DNA of 64,000 nt, taken from the NCBI RefSeq assembly GCF_030067705.1, contig NZ_JASJEX010000005.1:94249-158248 (forward strand). Reading direction: 5' to 3'. The translations under genes were made by a program, and so were the position numbers. Origin of the DNA: Kribbibacterium absianum. GTDB lineage: Bacteria; Actinomycetota; Coriobacteriia; Coriobacteriales; Atopobiaceae. Within the stretch, counting starts at the first letter, position 1. Each line of letters opens with the position of its first letter. Below the pieces are notes generated by a model that saw nothing but the letters and a program-made list of their open reading frames with translations, searched no databases and was not told the origin of the DNA. Below are positions 1 through 7,804 of this stretch, piece after piece.

Positions 1-455
1 CGGGGGTCCGTGTCCGGATCGAGGTCGAACACGACGTTGGCGTGCTCCTCGGCGGCGACAATCTCTGGCCCCTTCTTGGGCGTGAATGCGCGGTCCGGCA
101 GCATGTAGACGATGTCGAACTCGCCGCGGTCGTTCGCGTCCGCGATGGCGGCCACGTCCTCCGGGCTGATGGCCGTCATGCGAAAGATACCGCGGTCGTC
201 CAGGCACACTTGGCCGGAGTTGCAGAGGAAGCCGTCGAAGCCCTCGAAGTCGCCGATGCCGTTGCGCAGGAAGTCCGGCAGCTGGAAGAGGGCGCGGCCG
301 GAGGCGACGAAGATCTTCACCCCGTTGCGGCGCAGCTCGCGAAGCGCCACGCGCGTGGACTCCGGCATGCCGTGAGTCTTGAACGAGACGAGCGTGCCGT
401 CGATATCAAAGAACGCGATCTTGATGGGCGCGTCCTTGCAGTGCTTGTGGGACAT
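1..455 (-). CDS. Cof-type HAD-superfamily phosphatase, C-terminus cut by window edge
   Basis: The protein begins MSHKHCKDAPIKIAFFDIDG and carries the HAD motif I, DIDGT, at about residue 17, followed by motif II in VASGRAL. That arrangement is typical of Cof/YidA-type sugar-phosphate or flavin phosphatases with a C2 cap. Only about 151 N-terminal residues are inside the window; the cap and the Mg-binding motifs III and IV lie beyond position 1. The start at 455 is supported by an AAAGGA ribosome-binding site. It is a paralogue of the HAD protein at 27940-28719. The true substrate cannot be read from the sequence. Confidence 0.85.
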   Translation of the reverse strand, partial: MSHKHCKDAPIKIAFFDIDGTLVSFKTHGMPESTRVALRELRRNGVKIFVASGRALFQLPDFLRNGIGDFEGFDGFLCNSGQVCLDDRGIFRMTAISPEDVAAIADANDRGEFDIVYMLPDRAFTPKKGPEIVAAEEHANVVFDLDPDTDP

Positions 456-497
456 GGAGGTCCTTTCTCTCACGGAAGGGCTTATGCCCATCGGAGT

Positions 498-618
498 GGG
501 ACGGAAGTGCCTGACACTCCTGTCCCTGCGCCGTGATCCAGGTGGGACGGAAGTGCCTGACACATCCGTCCCTGCGCCGTGATCCAGGTGGGACGGAGGT
601 GCCTGACACGCCTGTCCC
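498..618. repeat. Three copies of the 29-nt dyad element in a 46-bp tandem period
   Basis: Copies lie at 498-526, 544-572 and 590-618. Each has the form GGGAC-N4-GTGCC-N-GACAC-N4-GTCCC, exactly 29 nt. The 17-nt interval between copies is nearly identical each time, so this is a tandem repeat of a 46-bp unit. The array fills the gap between the start of the HAD gene and the end of the aminotransferase gene. The last copy ends 4 nt from the aminotransferase stop codon, so it would be transcribed in that gene's 3' end. Confidence 0.9.
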
Positions 619-622
619 TGCG

Positions 623-1786
623 TCAGGCGCCGAAACCCGCCGCGCCGATGCGCGCCACCGCGTCGCGCAGGCCGTCCGGCGGCAGCACGAGCGCAAACCG
701 CACGTACCCCTCGCCCCTCGGCCCAAAGCTCGCGCCCGGCGTCACCACGACGCCCGCTTCGTTCATCAGGTCTTGCACAAACTGCATCGAGTCCGTGTAC
801 CGATCCGGCAGCTTGGCCCACACGAACATCGTGCCCTGGGCGTTCGGACGCTCCCAGCCGATCTGCTCCAGCGCGTCGCACAGCGCGTCGCGACGCTCGC
901 GGTACCGTTGGCGCTGCTCCTCCACCGGCTCCAAAGGCCCGGTCAGGGCCGCGATGGCCGCCCGCTGCGCCGGGACGAAGGTCCCGAAGTCGATCTGCCC
1001 GCGCAGTTTGCGGAGCGCCGCCACCACATCGGGGCGCCCCACCAAGAAGCTCAGGCGCGCGCCGGTCACGTTGAAGGACTTCGAGAGCGAGAAGAACTCC
1101 ACGCCCACGTCCGCCGCACCCGGGAACCGCAGGAAGGAGCCGCCCCGCTCGCCGTCGTGCACGATGTCGGAGTAGGCGTTGTCGTGCACGACCAAGAGGT
1201 CGTGCTCCCGCGCGAAGTCGATGACCTCCTCGTACATCTCGTCCGTGCCCACAGAGCCCACGGGATTGGCGGGCAGCGATATCACCAGGTACTTCGCGGC
1301 GTCCGCGACCTCGGGGTCGATGTCCGCGACGTGCGGCAGAAAGCCGTGCTCGGCCACCATCGGATAGTAGACCGGCTCCGCGCCCGCCAGCCTCACCGCG
1401 CCCGCGAAGATCGGATAGCACGGGTCCGGCACAAGCGCGGTGTCGCCCGGGTCGAGCAGCGCCAGCGCCAAGTGCCCCATGCCTTCCTGTGTGCCCGAAA
1501 CGAGCATCGCCATGTCCGGCGTGACCTCGACGCCGAAGCGCCGACGGTAGTAATCGCAGAGGGCCTCGAGCAGCGCGGGCTCGTCGTGCAGGGCATAGCG
1601 CCAGCTGACCGGGTCCTGTGCGGCCTCCACCAGCGCGTTCACCACATGCGCCGGCGGCTCGAAGTCCGGCGTGCCCACGGACAGGTCCACCATGTCGCGG
1701 CCGCGCGCCTCGAGGGCGCGGCGCTGCGCGTTGAGGGACGCGAAGACCTCGTCGCCAAAGGCATCGAGTCGGGAGGAGAACTGCAT
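623..1786 (-). CDS. Class I/II PLP-dependent aminotransferase (LL-diaminopimelate aminotransferase-like)
   Basis: This is a 387-residue fold-type I aminotransferase. PLP-site residues are visible: N174 in PANP, D202 and Y205 in DNAY, and the Schiff-base lysine K236 in SLSKSFNVTGAR. The overall pattern resembles the DapL/AlaT/AspC-like group common in anaerobic actinobacteria. Donor specificity is not certain. The start at 1786 (MQFSSRLDAF) has AAGGAGC six bases upstream; an in-frame start 14 codons earlier lacks this. The gene stands alone, next to but not obviously part of the pectin island. Three 29-nt dyad repeats follow its stop codon. Confidence 0.85.
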   Translation of the reverse strand: MQFSSRLDAFGDEVFASLNAQRRALEARGRDMVDLSVGTPDFEPPAHVVNALVEAAQDPVSWRYALHDEPALLEALCDYYRRRFGVEVTPDMAMLVSGTQEGMGHLALALLDPGDTALVPDPCYPIFAGAVRLAGAEPVYYPMVAEHGFLPHVADIDPEVADAAKYLVISLPANPVGSVGTDEMYEEVIDFAREHDLLVVHDNAYSDIVHDGERGGSFLRFPGAADVGVEFFSLSKSFNVTGARLSFLVGRPDVVAALRKLRGQIDFGTFVPAQRAAIAALTGPLEPVEEQRQRYRERRDALCDALEQIGWERPNAQGTMFVWAKLPDRYTDSMQFVQDLMNEAGVVVTPGASFGPRGEGYVRFALVLPPDGLRDAVARIGAAGFGA

Positions 1787-2252
1787 GGAAGCTCCTTTGA
1801 GCGGGGTTTCAAGCGACACAAGGGGCATTGTAGCGAGGGTTCAGGGGGCTATCGGTGCGGCAGCGCACCGCGCTTCGACCTGAAACGACAAGAACCTGCC
1901 ATTTCGAGCCGAAGAGCGGTGCACCCCCACCAGCACGCACCGCTCTTCGGCCTGAGCCTGCAAGATGTCATAGGCACAATTGCAAGTTCAGAGGGAATGG
2001 CGGTGCGTGCCAGACTCGTTGCACCGCCGTTCTCTTCGAATCAACGCGAACATGCGCTTTCACGCCTATCGGCGGTGCGATCCACCATCCCCGTGACCCC
2101 GAGCGGATCCCCCGGGGCAGGCCACTCCCACTTGGCATGCCTTATCTCGCCCGCGAGCCGCTCGGCCAAGCCCCGCCGATTTGCCGCCGCCCCTCGCGCC
2201 GGCGCGGCGCATGCTACACGCGACCCGTGCACCCACCCAGAAAGGAACCGCC
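1787..2252. other. Intergenic region with a set of stable hairpins (family C repeat)
   Basis: No gene is seen in these 466 nt. The region holds a small hairpin at 1853-1870 and a perfect 15-bp stem at 1908-1922/1937-1951 with a 14-nt loop. A second stem at 1999-2006/2021-2028 also has a 14-nt loop. The two larger hairpins and the spacer between them match the arrangement at 56759-56888 (see findings). The remainder, 2041-2240, shows only the ribosome-binding site of the downstream gene. Confidence 0.7.
1908..2028. repeat. Family C paired-hairpin element, copy 1
   Basis: The first hairpin pairs GCCGAAGAGCGGTGC (1908-1922) with its exact complement at 1937-1951 across a 14-nt loop. The second pairs GGCGGTGC (1999-2006) with 2021-2028, again across 14 nt. 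The spacer contains GTCATAGGCACAATTGCAAG, which aligns with the spacer of the second copy near 56820. Confidence 0.75.
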
Positions 2253-3206
2253 ATGCTCGTCTCCGTCATGGGCGACTCCATGTCCACCTTTGAAGGCTTC
2301 ATCCCGGAGGGCTGGAACGTCTTCTACACCGGCGAGAACTGCGAGGCCACCGGCGTCACCACGGTCGACGACACTTGGTGGATGCAGGTCATCCGCGGCA
2401 TGGGCGGCGAGTTCCTGGCCAACGCCAGCTGGTCCGGCAGCTGCGTGGAGGGCGTCGGCTACCCCGCCGGCGAGTCCCGCGCGCGCACCGACGCGCTGCA
2501 GAAGGACGGCGCGCACCCGGACGTCGTGCTCATCTTCATGGGCATCAACGACTTCGGCTGGGGCGGGACGATGAACCAGATGCTCGGCCGCGGCACGGCC
2601 ACGCCCACCAACATCGACCTGGCCAAGTACCCGGTCGTGGCGCCGGGCCCCGCGCCCGTCGACGCCGCCGAGAAGTTCGGCGAGGCCTACAGCCGCATGC
2701 TGCAGAACATCGTCTGCGACAACCCCGGCGTCGAGGTGTGGTGCCTGACGCTGCCGGTGGGGCGCATCGTCGGCGCGCCGAGCACGGCCTTCACCTATCC
2801 CTACCGCGGCAACCACTTTGACCGCTACAACAACGCGATCCGCGTCGCGGCGGGCCAGTGGCCCGGATGCCACGTGGCCGACTGCCGCGCCCTGATGCTG
2901 GACTACGAGGCCGTCGACGGCACGCACCCCACCAAGAGGGGCATGGAGCAGATCGCGAGCATGGTGCTCCATTGCATGGGCCTCGACGACGCCCCCACGG
3001 ACTGCCCACGCTCGGAGCAGGTGTGCTTCCAGGAGACGTGCATCGGGTGCCCCTACGCCCGCGGCACCGCCTTTGGCTGGAACACCGTGTGCGAGCTCTC
3101 CTTCCCGGAGCCGAGCTTCACGAATGTCCGAGGCGTGGACGCCCAGGCGGCGCCCTCCGGCCCGGCGCCGAAGGCTCAGCCCTGGGATCCCGAATTGAGC
3201 CACTAG
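2253..3206 (+). CDS. SGNH/GDSL-family esterase, probable carbohydrate (pectin) deacetylase
   Basis: This 317-residue hydrolase has the SGNH blocks: G7-D8-S9 nucleophile (GDSMS), the oxyanion GIND block (GINDF), and D222/H225 in DGTHPT as the rest of the triad. No signal peptide is seen, so it should act in the cytoplasm. Family members such as rhamnogalacturonan acetylesterase remove acetyl groups from pectic sugars. Its position beside uronate genes suggests deacetylation of imported oligogalacturonides, but this is inferred from context. The C-terminal 60 residues are cysteine-rich (CFQETCIGCPYA), which may bind metal. The start has AAAGGA upstream; earlier in-frame starts do not. Confidence 0.8.
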   Translation: MLVSVMGDSMSTFEGFIPEGWNVFYTGENCEATGVTTVDDTWWMQVIRGMGGEFLANASWSGSCVEGVGYPAGESRARTDALQKDGAHPDVVLIFMGINDFGWGGTMNQMLGRGTATPTNIDLAKYPVVAPGPAPVDAAEKFGEAYSRMLQNIVCDNPGVEVWCLTLPVGRIVGAPSTAFTYPYRGNHFDRYNNAIRVAAGQWPGCHVADCRALMLDYEAVDGTHPTKRGMEQIASMVLHCMGLDDAPTDCPRSEQVCFQETCIGCPYARGTAFGWNTVCELSFPEPSFTNVRGVDAQAAPSGPAPKAQPWDPELSH

Positions 3207-3366
3207 AAACGCGTTTTCGACAGGTTCCAAACGATCGTTTGTAACTGGGCGGGACAAAGGTGCCGGTCACCTGTGTCCCGCCGACCTGTGAAGAGGGACA
3301 GGGGTGCCAGACACCGTCGTCCCGCTCATCGCGACGTGGGACGGACGTGTCCGGCACCCGCGTCCC
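3207..3366. repeat. 73-bp composite repeat plus two further 29-nt dyad copies
   Basis: Directly after the TAG stop of the esterase gene lies a 44-nt block containing the palindromes AAACGCGTTT and CAAACGATCGTTTG. It is followed without a gap by a 29-nt dyad copy at 3251-3279. The same 73-bp combination follows the stop at 22169. Two more dyad copies are at 3295-3323 and 3338-3366. The last ends 1 nt from the uxaA stop codon. The elements therefore fill the whole gap between two convergent genes and may terminate both transcripts. Confidence 0.85.
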
Positions 3367-3367
3367 G

Positions 3368-4861
3368 CTACAACGTGACGCCGTCCTTCCAGATCGCGAG
3401 GCCTCGGGCGCCGCGGTGCTCGGCGCTTGTCAGCTCGCCCGACGCCACGGCTACCAGCTTGTCCAGTAACTCGTCGGCCACCACGTCCAACGACAGTCCT
3501 TCGGACACCGCACGCCCGGCGTCGAAGTCCACCCATCCGTGCTTCTTCTGAGCCAGCGCACTGTTGGACGCCACCTTGACCGTCGGCGCCGGCGCCCCGA
3601 ACGGCGTCCCGCGGCCGGTCGAGAACAGGATCACCGTCGCCCCTGCGGCCGAGAGCGCCGTGCTGCTCACCAGGTCGTTCCCCGGAGAGCACAGCAGGTT
3701 GAGCCCCTTCCGCTCCACGCGGTCGCCGTACCCCACCACGCCCGAGACGGGCGCCGTGCCGCCCTTCTGCACGCAGCCACAGCTCTTGTCCTCGAGCGTC
3801 GTGATGCCGCCGGCCTTGTTGCCGGGGCTCGGGTTCTCATAGACCACGGCCCCATGGGACAGGAAGTACTCCTTGAAGCCGTTGAGCAGGTCGCAGGCCT
3901 CGTCAAACACCTCCCGGCTCTCGCAGCGGCCCAACAGGAGCCCCTCGGCGCCGAACATCTCCGGCACCTCGGCCAGAAGGCTCGTGCCGCCGGCCGCGAC
4001 AACGGCGTCCGACACGCGACCGATGACCGGGTTCGCTGTGATGCCGGACAGTCCGTCCGAGCCGCCGCACTTCAAGCCGAGCACCAGCTCCGACAACGGC
4101 TGCGCCTCGCGCCGGTCGCGCCGCGCGACGTCGGCCAGCTCGCCGAGAACCTCCAGCCCCGCCGCCAGTTCGTCCTCCACGTCTTGGCAGCGGAGGTAGC
4201 GCACACGCTCCGGGTCCAGAGAGCCCAACGCCTCGAACAGCATCTCCTGCGTCACGTTCTCGCAGCCGAGCGACAGCAGCAGCACGCCGCCCGCGTTGGG
4301 ATGGTGCGCCAGGGACGCGAGCACCTGCGCCGTGCGCGCCAGGTCGTCCCCCATCTGGCTGCAGCCATAGGGGTGAGAGAAGGCGACCACGGCCTCGAGC
4401 CCGTCGCCCACCAAGCCCTGGGCCTCGGCCGCCAGCTCAGCAGCGGTGTCGTTCACGCATCCCACCACCGGGATGATCCAGAGCTCGTTGCGCGTGCCCA
4501 CGCGGCCGTCGGCGCGTCGGTAGCCCTGGAACGTGCGCTCAACGGCCGGCCGCGCCAGCTCATGGGCCTCCGGCTCCCAGCGGTACTCGACGGTGCCCGA
4601 CAGGCTCGTAGCCAGGTCGTGCGTGTGCACCCATTGGCCCCGTTCCAAAGGGCGGGTCGCGTGGCCGATGACCGCGCCGTACTTCACCACCGGGTCGCCC
4701 GAGTCGAGCGCCGTCAGAGCGACCTTGTGGCCGCGGGGCACGTCGTCTTGCAGCTCCACGTTGCACCCGTCCGGGCCCGGCACCGTCTCCCCCGCCGCAA
4801 GGTCACGCAGCGCGACCGCCACGGAGTCCCCGGGGGCGATCTGCACCATCGCCGCGCTCAT
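3368..4861 (-). CDS. uxaA: Altronate dehydratase, full-length UxaA
   Basis: UxaA dehydrates D-altronate to 2-keto-3-deoxy-D-gluconate in the cytoplasm. The 497 residues cover both parts of the family: an N-terminal SAF-like domain (about 1-90) and a C-terminal catalytic domain beginning near GYRRADGRVGTRNELWIIPV. Conserved cysteines in SCGC and GLKCGGSDGLSG fit the metal-dependent family. Its ATG overlaps the uxaB stop (ATGA), so the two are translationally coupled. It is the last gene of the GH28-uxaC-uxaB-uxaA operon, which ends in a 29-nt dyad repeat. Confidence 0.95.
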   Translation of the reverse strand: MSAAMVQIAPGDSVAVALRDLAAGETVPGPDGCNVELQDDVPRGHKVALTALDSGDPVVKYGAVIGHATRPLERGQWVHTHDLATSLSGTVEYRWEPEAHELARPAVERTFQGYRRADGRVGTRNELWIIPVVGCVNDTAAELAAEAQGLVGDGLEAVVAFSHPYGCSQMGDDLARTAQVLASLAHHPNAGGVLLLSLGCENVTQEMLFEALGSLDPERVRYLRCQDVEDELAAGLEVLGELADVARRDRREAQPLSELVLGLKCGGSDGLSGITANPVIGRVSDAVVAAGGTSLLAEVPEMFGAEGLLLGRCESREVFDEACDLLNGFKEYFLSHGAVVYENPSPGNKAGGITTLEDKSCGCVQKGGTAPVSGVVGYGDRVERKGLNLLCSPGNDLVSSTALSAAGATVILFSTGRGTPFGAPAPTVKVASNSALAQKKHGWVDFDAGRAVSEGLSLDVVADELLDKLVAVASGELTSAEHRGARGLAIWKDGVTL

Positions 4862-6381
4862 GCTGCGACCTCACTGGTCTCTGCAATCGCAGCAGCGAAC
4901 GCCGCCAGCGGCCCCTCGGCGCGAATCACCGTCAGCGCCCCGAGCACCGCCGGCTCCAACCCCGGAACGTCGCTCAGGTCCTGGCCCCAGAACGCCGTGT
5001 TGCGCAGCACGTCAGCCACCAAGGTCGCGTCGTCCGTGCCCCGATGCTCCCAGTAGAAGTCGAGCACGTCGTCCTCGTCCTCGGCCACATAGGGCGTGCC
5101 GTCCGCACGGCGCAGGTGCAGCCCCTCCTCGTCGCGCCCCTCGACGCCCGTGGTGTAGAAGGCGATGAGGGCGGCGAGGCTCGCAGCCAACGTCTGCGGC
5201 ACCGCGCCCGTTGCCTCGACGCGTTCCAGCAGCGTGGGCAGGTCGCGCCCGCGCCACTTGGACGTGGAGTTGAGGCAGATGGCGAGCAGCGAGTGGTCGA
5301 TGAACGGGTTGTCGAACCGATCGGCCGTCGCTGCGATGAACCCGTCCACGTCCTCCGGCGCCAGCGTCTCGAGCAGCGCCGGGCGCACCGCGTCGCCGAG
5401 CAGCGCGTCCATGAACCCACGAACCACCGGGTCATGGAGCGCATCGCGCACGATGTCGTAGACCGCCAGCCACGCGCCGGGGACAAAACCCGTGTGCGCG
5501 CCGTTCAGGATGCGCACCTTGCGCCGTTCGAAGGGCGCGATGTCCGGCGCGACCGTGACCGTGTCGATACCGGCGCTTCCAAAGGGAAGCCGCCGCTCCA
5601 GCGCATCGTCGCCCTGAATGACCCAGCACTCGAACGGCTCGCGCGCCGCCAGGAACCCGTCCTCGTAGCCCAGCCCCAGCGCGGCCACTGCCGCAGGGTC
5701 GCGCACGGGGCCGGCCACGATCGAGTCCACGAGCGTCGACGCGAACACGCACTCCTGGTCCAGCCAGGCGGCGAACTCCAGCGGCAGGCCCCACTCGTCG
5801 GCATGGCGGCGCACGAGCGCGAAGAGCCGCGCCCCGTTGTCCTCCACCAGCTCGCAGGCCAGCACCACAACACCCGGTTGCCCCGCCTCCCACCGGCGAT
5901 ACAACACCTGGGTGAGCTTGGCCGGATAGCTGGCAGGCACCTCGTCCTCCAGAGAGCAGCCGGGGTCCCAGGCGATGCCGGCGTCCGTCGTGTTCGAGAC
6001 GATAAGCTCCAGCTCCGGCGACGTGGCCACGCGCAGGATCTCCTCCCGGTCGGTCGCCCGGTGCGGGTTCAGGCACTCCCTCACGCTTGACACCACGTGC
6101 CGCTCGTCGACCACCTGACCGTCCGCTCGCCCGCGAACGAGCACCGTGAACAGGCAGTCCTGTTCGTTCCAGGCGTCGCAGCGCTCGGTGCGCGGGGTCC
6201 TCGGCTGCACGACGGCCACGGAGCCGCCCCAACCCGCCTGGTTCGCACGGTCAAAAAAGAGGTCCGCGAACGCCCGCAGGAAGTTGCCGTCGCCGTACTG
6301 AAGCACCTTGACCGGTGCGTCGGCCGACGTCGCCAACGGAAGCCCGAGCTGCTCGGCCACCTCGCGATTCAACACCGCCAT
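4858..6381 (-). CDS. uxaB: Tagaturonate reductase (altronate oxidoreductase), UxaB
   Basis: UxaB reduces D-tagaturonate to D-altronate with NADH. The 507-residue protein belongs to the polyol-specific long-chain dehydrogenase family. It has the N-terminal nucleotide-binding signature VLQYGDGNFLRAF and the catalytic-domain signature KVRILNGAHT, with the lysine and histidine of the active site. The start has GGAGG upstream, inside the end of uxaC, and lies 1 nt after the uxaC stop. The 3' end overlaps uxaA by 4 nt. Gene order matches the biochemical order isomerase, reductase, dehydratase. Confidence 0.95.
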   Translation of the reverse strand: MAVLNREVAEQLGLPLATSADAPVKVLQYGDGNFLRAFADLFFDRANQAGWGGSVAVVQPRTPRTERCDAWNEQDCLFTVLVRGRADGQVVDERHVVSSVRECLNPHRATDREEILRVATSPELELIVSNTTDAGIAWDPGCSLEDEVPASYPAKLTQVLYRRWEAGQPGVVVLACELVEDNGARLFALVRRHADEWGLPLEFAAWLDQECVFASTLVDSIVAGPVRDPAAVAALGLGYEDGFLAAREPFECWVIQGDDALERRLPFGSAGIDTVTVAPDIAPFERRKVRILNGAHTGFVPGAWLAVYDIVRDALHDPVVRGFMDALLGDAVRPALLETLAPEDVDGFIAATADRFDNPFIDHSLLAICLNSTSKWRGRDLPTLLERVEATGAVPQTLAASLAALIAFYTTGVEGRDEEGLHLRRADGTPYVAEDEDDVLDFYWEHRGTDDATLVADVLRNTAFWGQDLSDVPGLEPAVLGALTVIRAEGPLAAFAAAIAETSEVAA

Positions 6382-6382
6382 C

Positions 6383-7804
6383 TCACGCCTCCTTGAGCGG
6401 GAAGCCGAAGTAGCGCACCGCGTTGTTGTAGGAGATGTCGCGCACCAGCCGCGCCAGGGCTTCGGGGTCGTCCGGGTACGCGCCCGCCTCCACTTGCTCG
6501 CCGATCAGGCTGCAGAGCACCCGGCGGAAGTACTCGTGTCGCGGATAGCTCAAGAAGCTGCGCGAGTCCGTCAGCATGCCGATGAAGTTGCCGAGCACGC
6601 CCTCCTCGGCCAGGGCCGTCATCTGTGCCCGCATGCCCGTCTCGGAGTCGTTGAACCACCAGGCGCTGCCGTTCTGCAGCTTACCTGCGCAGGGGGCCTC
6701 CTGGAAACAGGCCATCACCGTGTCGATGAGGACGTTGTCGTTGGGGTTGAGCGAGTAGAGCACCGTCTTCGGCAACGTCCCCGCCTGCTGCAGCGCGCCG
6801 AGGAAGCGCGCCAGACCGGACGTGGACGTGGGCGCGTCGATGCAGTCGTAGCCGGTGTCGGGCCCGAGGCGCTCGAACATGGGGCGGTTGTTGTCGCGCC
6901 GGCAGCCGAAGTGCAGCTGCATGACCCACCCGCGCTCGGCGTACTCGCGCGAGGCCCAGGCCATGAAGGCGCTCTGGTACTGCAGCACCTCGTGGCCGCT
7001 CAGCGGCTCGCCCGCGAGGCCTGCCGCGAAGACGCGCTCCACCTCGGCGGGGTCAGCCTCTGTCCAGTCGACGGACTCGAAGGCATGGTCCGCCGTGCGG
7101 CAGCCCATCTGGTCAAAGAAGTCGTAGCGCTCGTGCAGGGCGGCCGTGAAGTCGGCGAAGCTCCCGATCGTCCGGCCCGACGCGGCGCTCACACGGGCCA
7201 CGTACGCGCCGAACTCGCCCGAGCGCTCGATTCGCAGCGCGCCATCGGGACGACAGGCGGGCAGCACCTTGACCGAGAAGCTCGGGTCGGCGGCCAGCAG
7301 CTGATGGTACCGGAGGTCGTCCGCCGGGTCGTCCGTGGTGCAGAGGAGCTTCACGCCCGAGCGCTCGATCAGGCCGCGGCAGCTCATGTCGGGCTCGGCC
7401 AGCCGCTCTTTCGCGAGGTTCCAGACCTCCTGCGCGCTCGCGCCCGTGAGCGGTTTGTCATAGCCAAAGTACCGCTTGAGCTCCAGGTGGGCCCACTGGT
7501 ACACGGGGTTGCCGATGCAGCGCTCAAGGGTCTCGGCCCACTCCTGGAACTTCTCGCGGTCGGAGGCGTCACCGGTGATGAAGCGCTCGTCCACGCCGTT
7601 GGCGCGCATGAGGCGCCATTTGTAGTGGTCGCCGCCGAGCCACACCTGTGTGAGGTTCTCGTAACGGCGGTCCTCCCACACCTCCGCCGGCGAGATGTGG
7701 CAGTGGTAGTCCACAATCGGTAGACCGGCGGCCACGTCGTGGTAGAGCCTCTCGGCCGTGGCAGTGGTGAGCAAGAAGCTCTGGTCGTCCATGAACGGTT
7801 TCAT
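6383..7804 (-). CDS. uxaC: Glucuronate/galacturonate isomerase, UxaC
   Basis: UxaC isomerises D-galacturonate to D-tagaturonate (and glucuronate to fructuronate). The 473-residue length matches the family. The amidohydrolase-type metal site begins with H34 and H36 in DYHCHISP. Further signatures LLCTTDDPADDL, QLHFGC and MLTDSRSFLSYPRHEYFRR are all present. The true start is MKPFMDDQ at 7804, which overlaps the GH28 stop by ATGA and has AGGAG about 10 nt upstream. The open frame continues far upstream only because of high GC; that part is not coding. Confidence 0.95.
   Translation of the reverse strand: MKPFMDDQSFLLTTATAERLYHDVAAGLPIVDYHCHISPAEVWEDRRYENLTQVWLGGDHYKWRLMRANGVDERFITGDASDREKFQEWAETLERCIGNPVYQWAHLELKRYFGYDKPLTGASAQEVWNLAKERLAEPDMSCRGLIERSGVKLLCTTDDPADDLRYHQLLAADPSFSVKVLPACRPDGALRIERSGEFGAYVARVSAASGRTIGSFADFTAALHERYDFFDQMGCRTADHAFESVDWTEADPAEVERVFAAGLAGEPLSGHEVLQYQSAFMAWASREYAERGWVMQLHFGCRRDNNRPMFERLGPDTGYDCIDAPTSTSGLARFLGALQQAGTLPKTVLYSLNPNDNVLIDTVMACFQEAPCAGKLQNGSAWWFNDSETGMRAQMTALAEEGVLGNFIGMLTDSRSFLSYPRHEYFRRVLCSLIGEQVEAGAYPDDPEALARLVRDISYNNAVRYFGFPLKEA

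Noticed and set aside
498..3366. CRISPR array suggested by regularly spaced 29-nt repeats
   Set aside because: The intervals are 14-17 nt, too short for spacers. They are near-identical at 498-618, only three copies are adjacent, no cas gene is near, and the same element is scattered singly.
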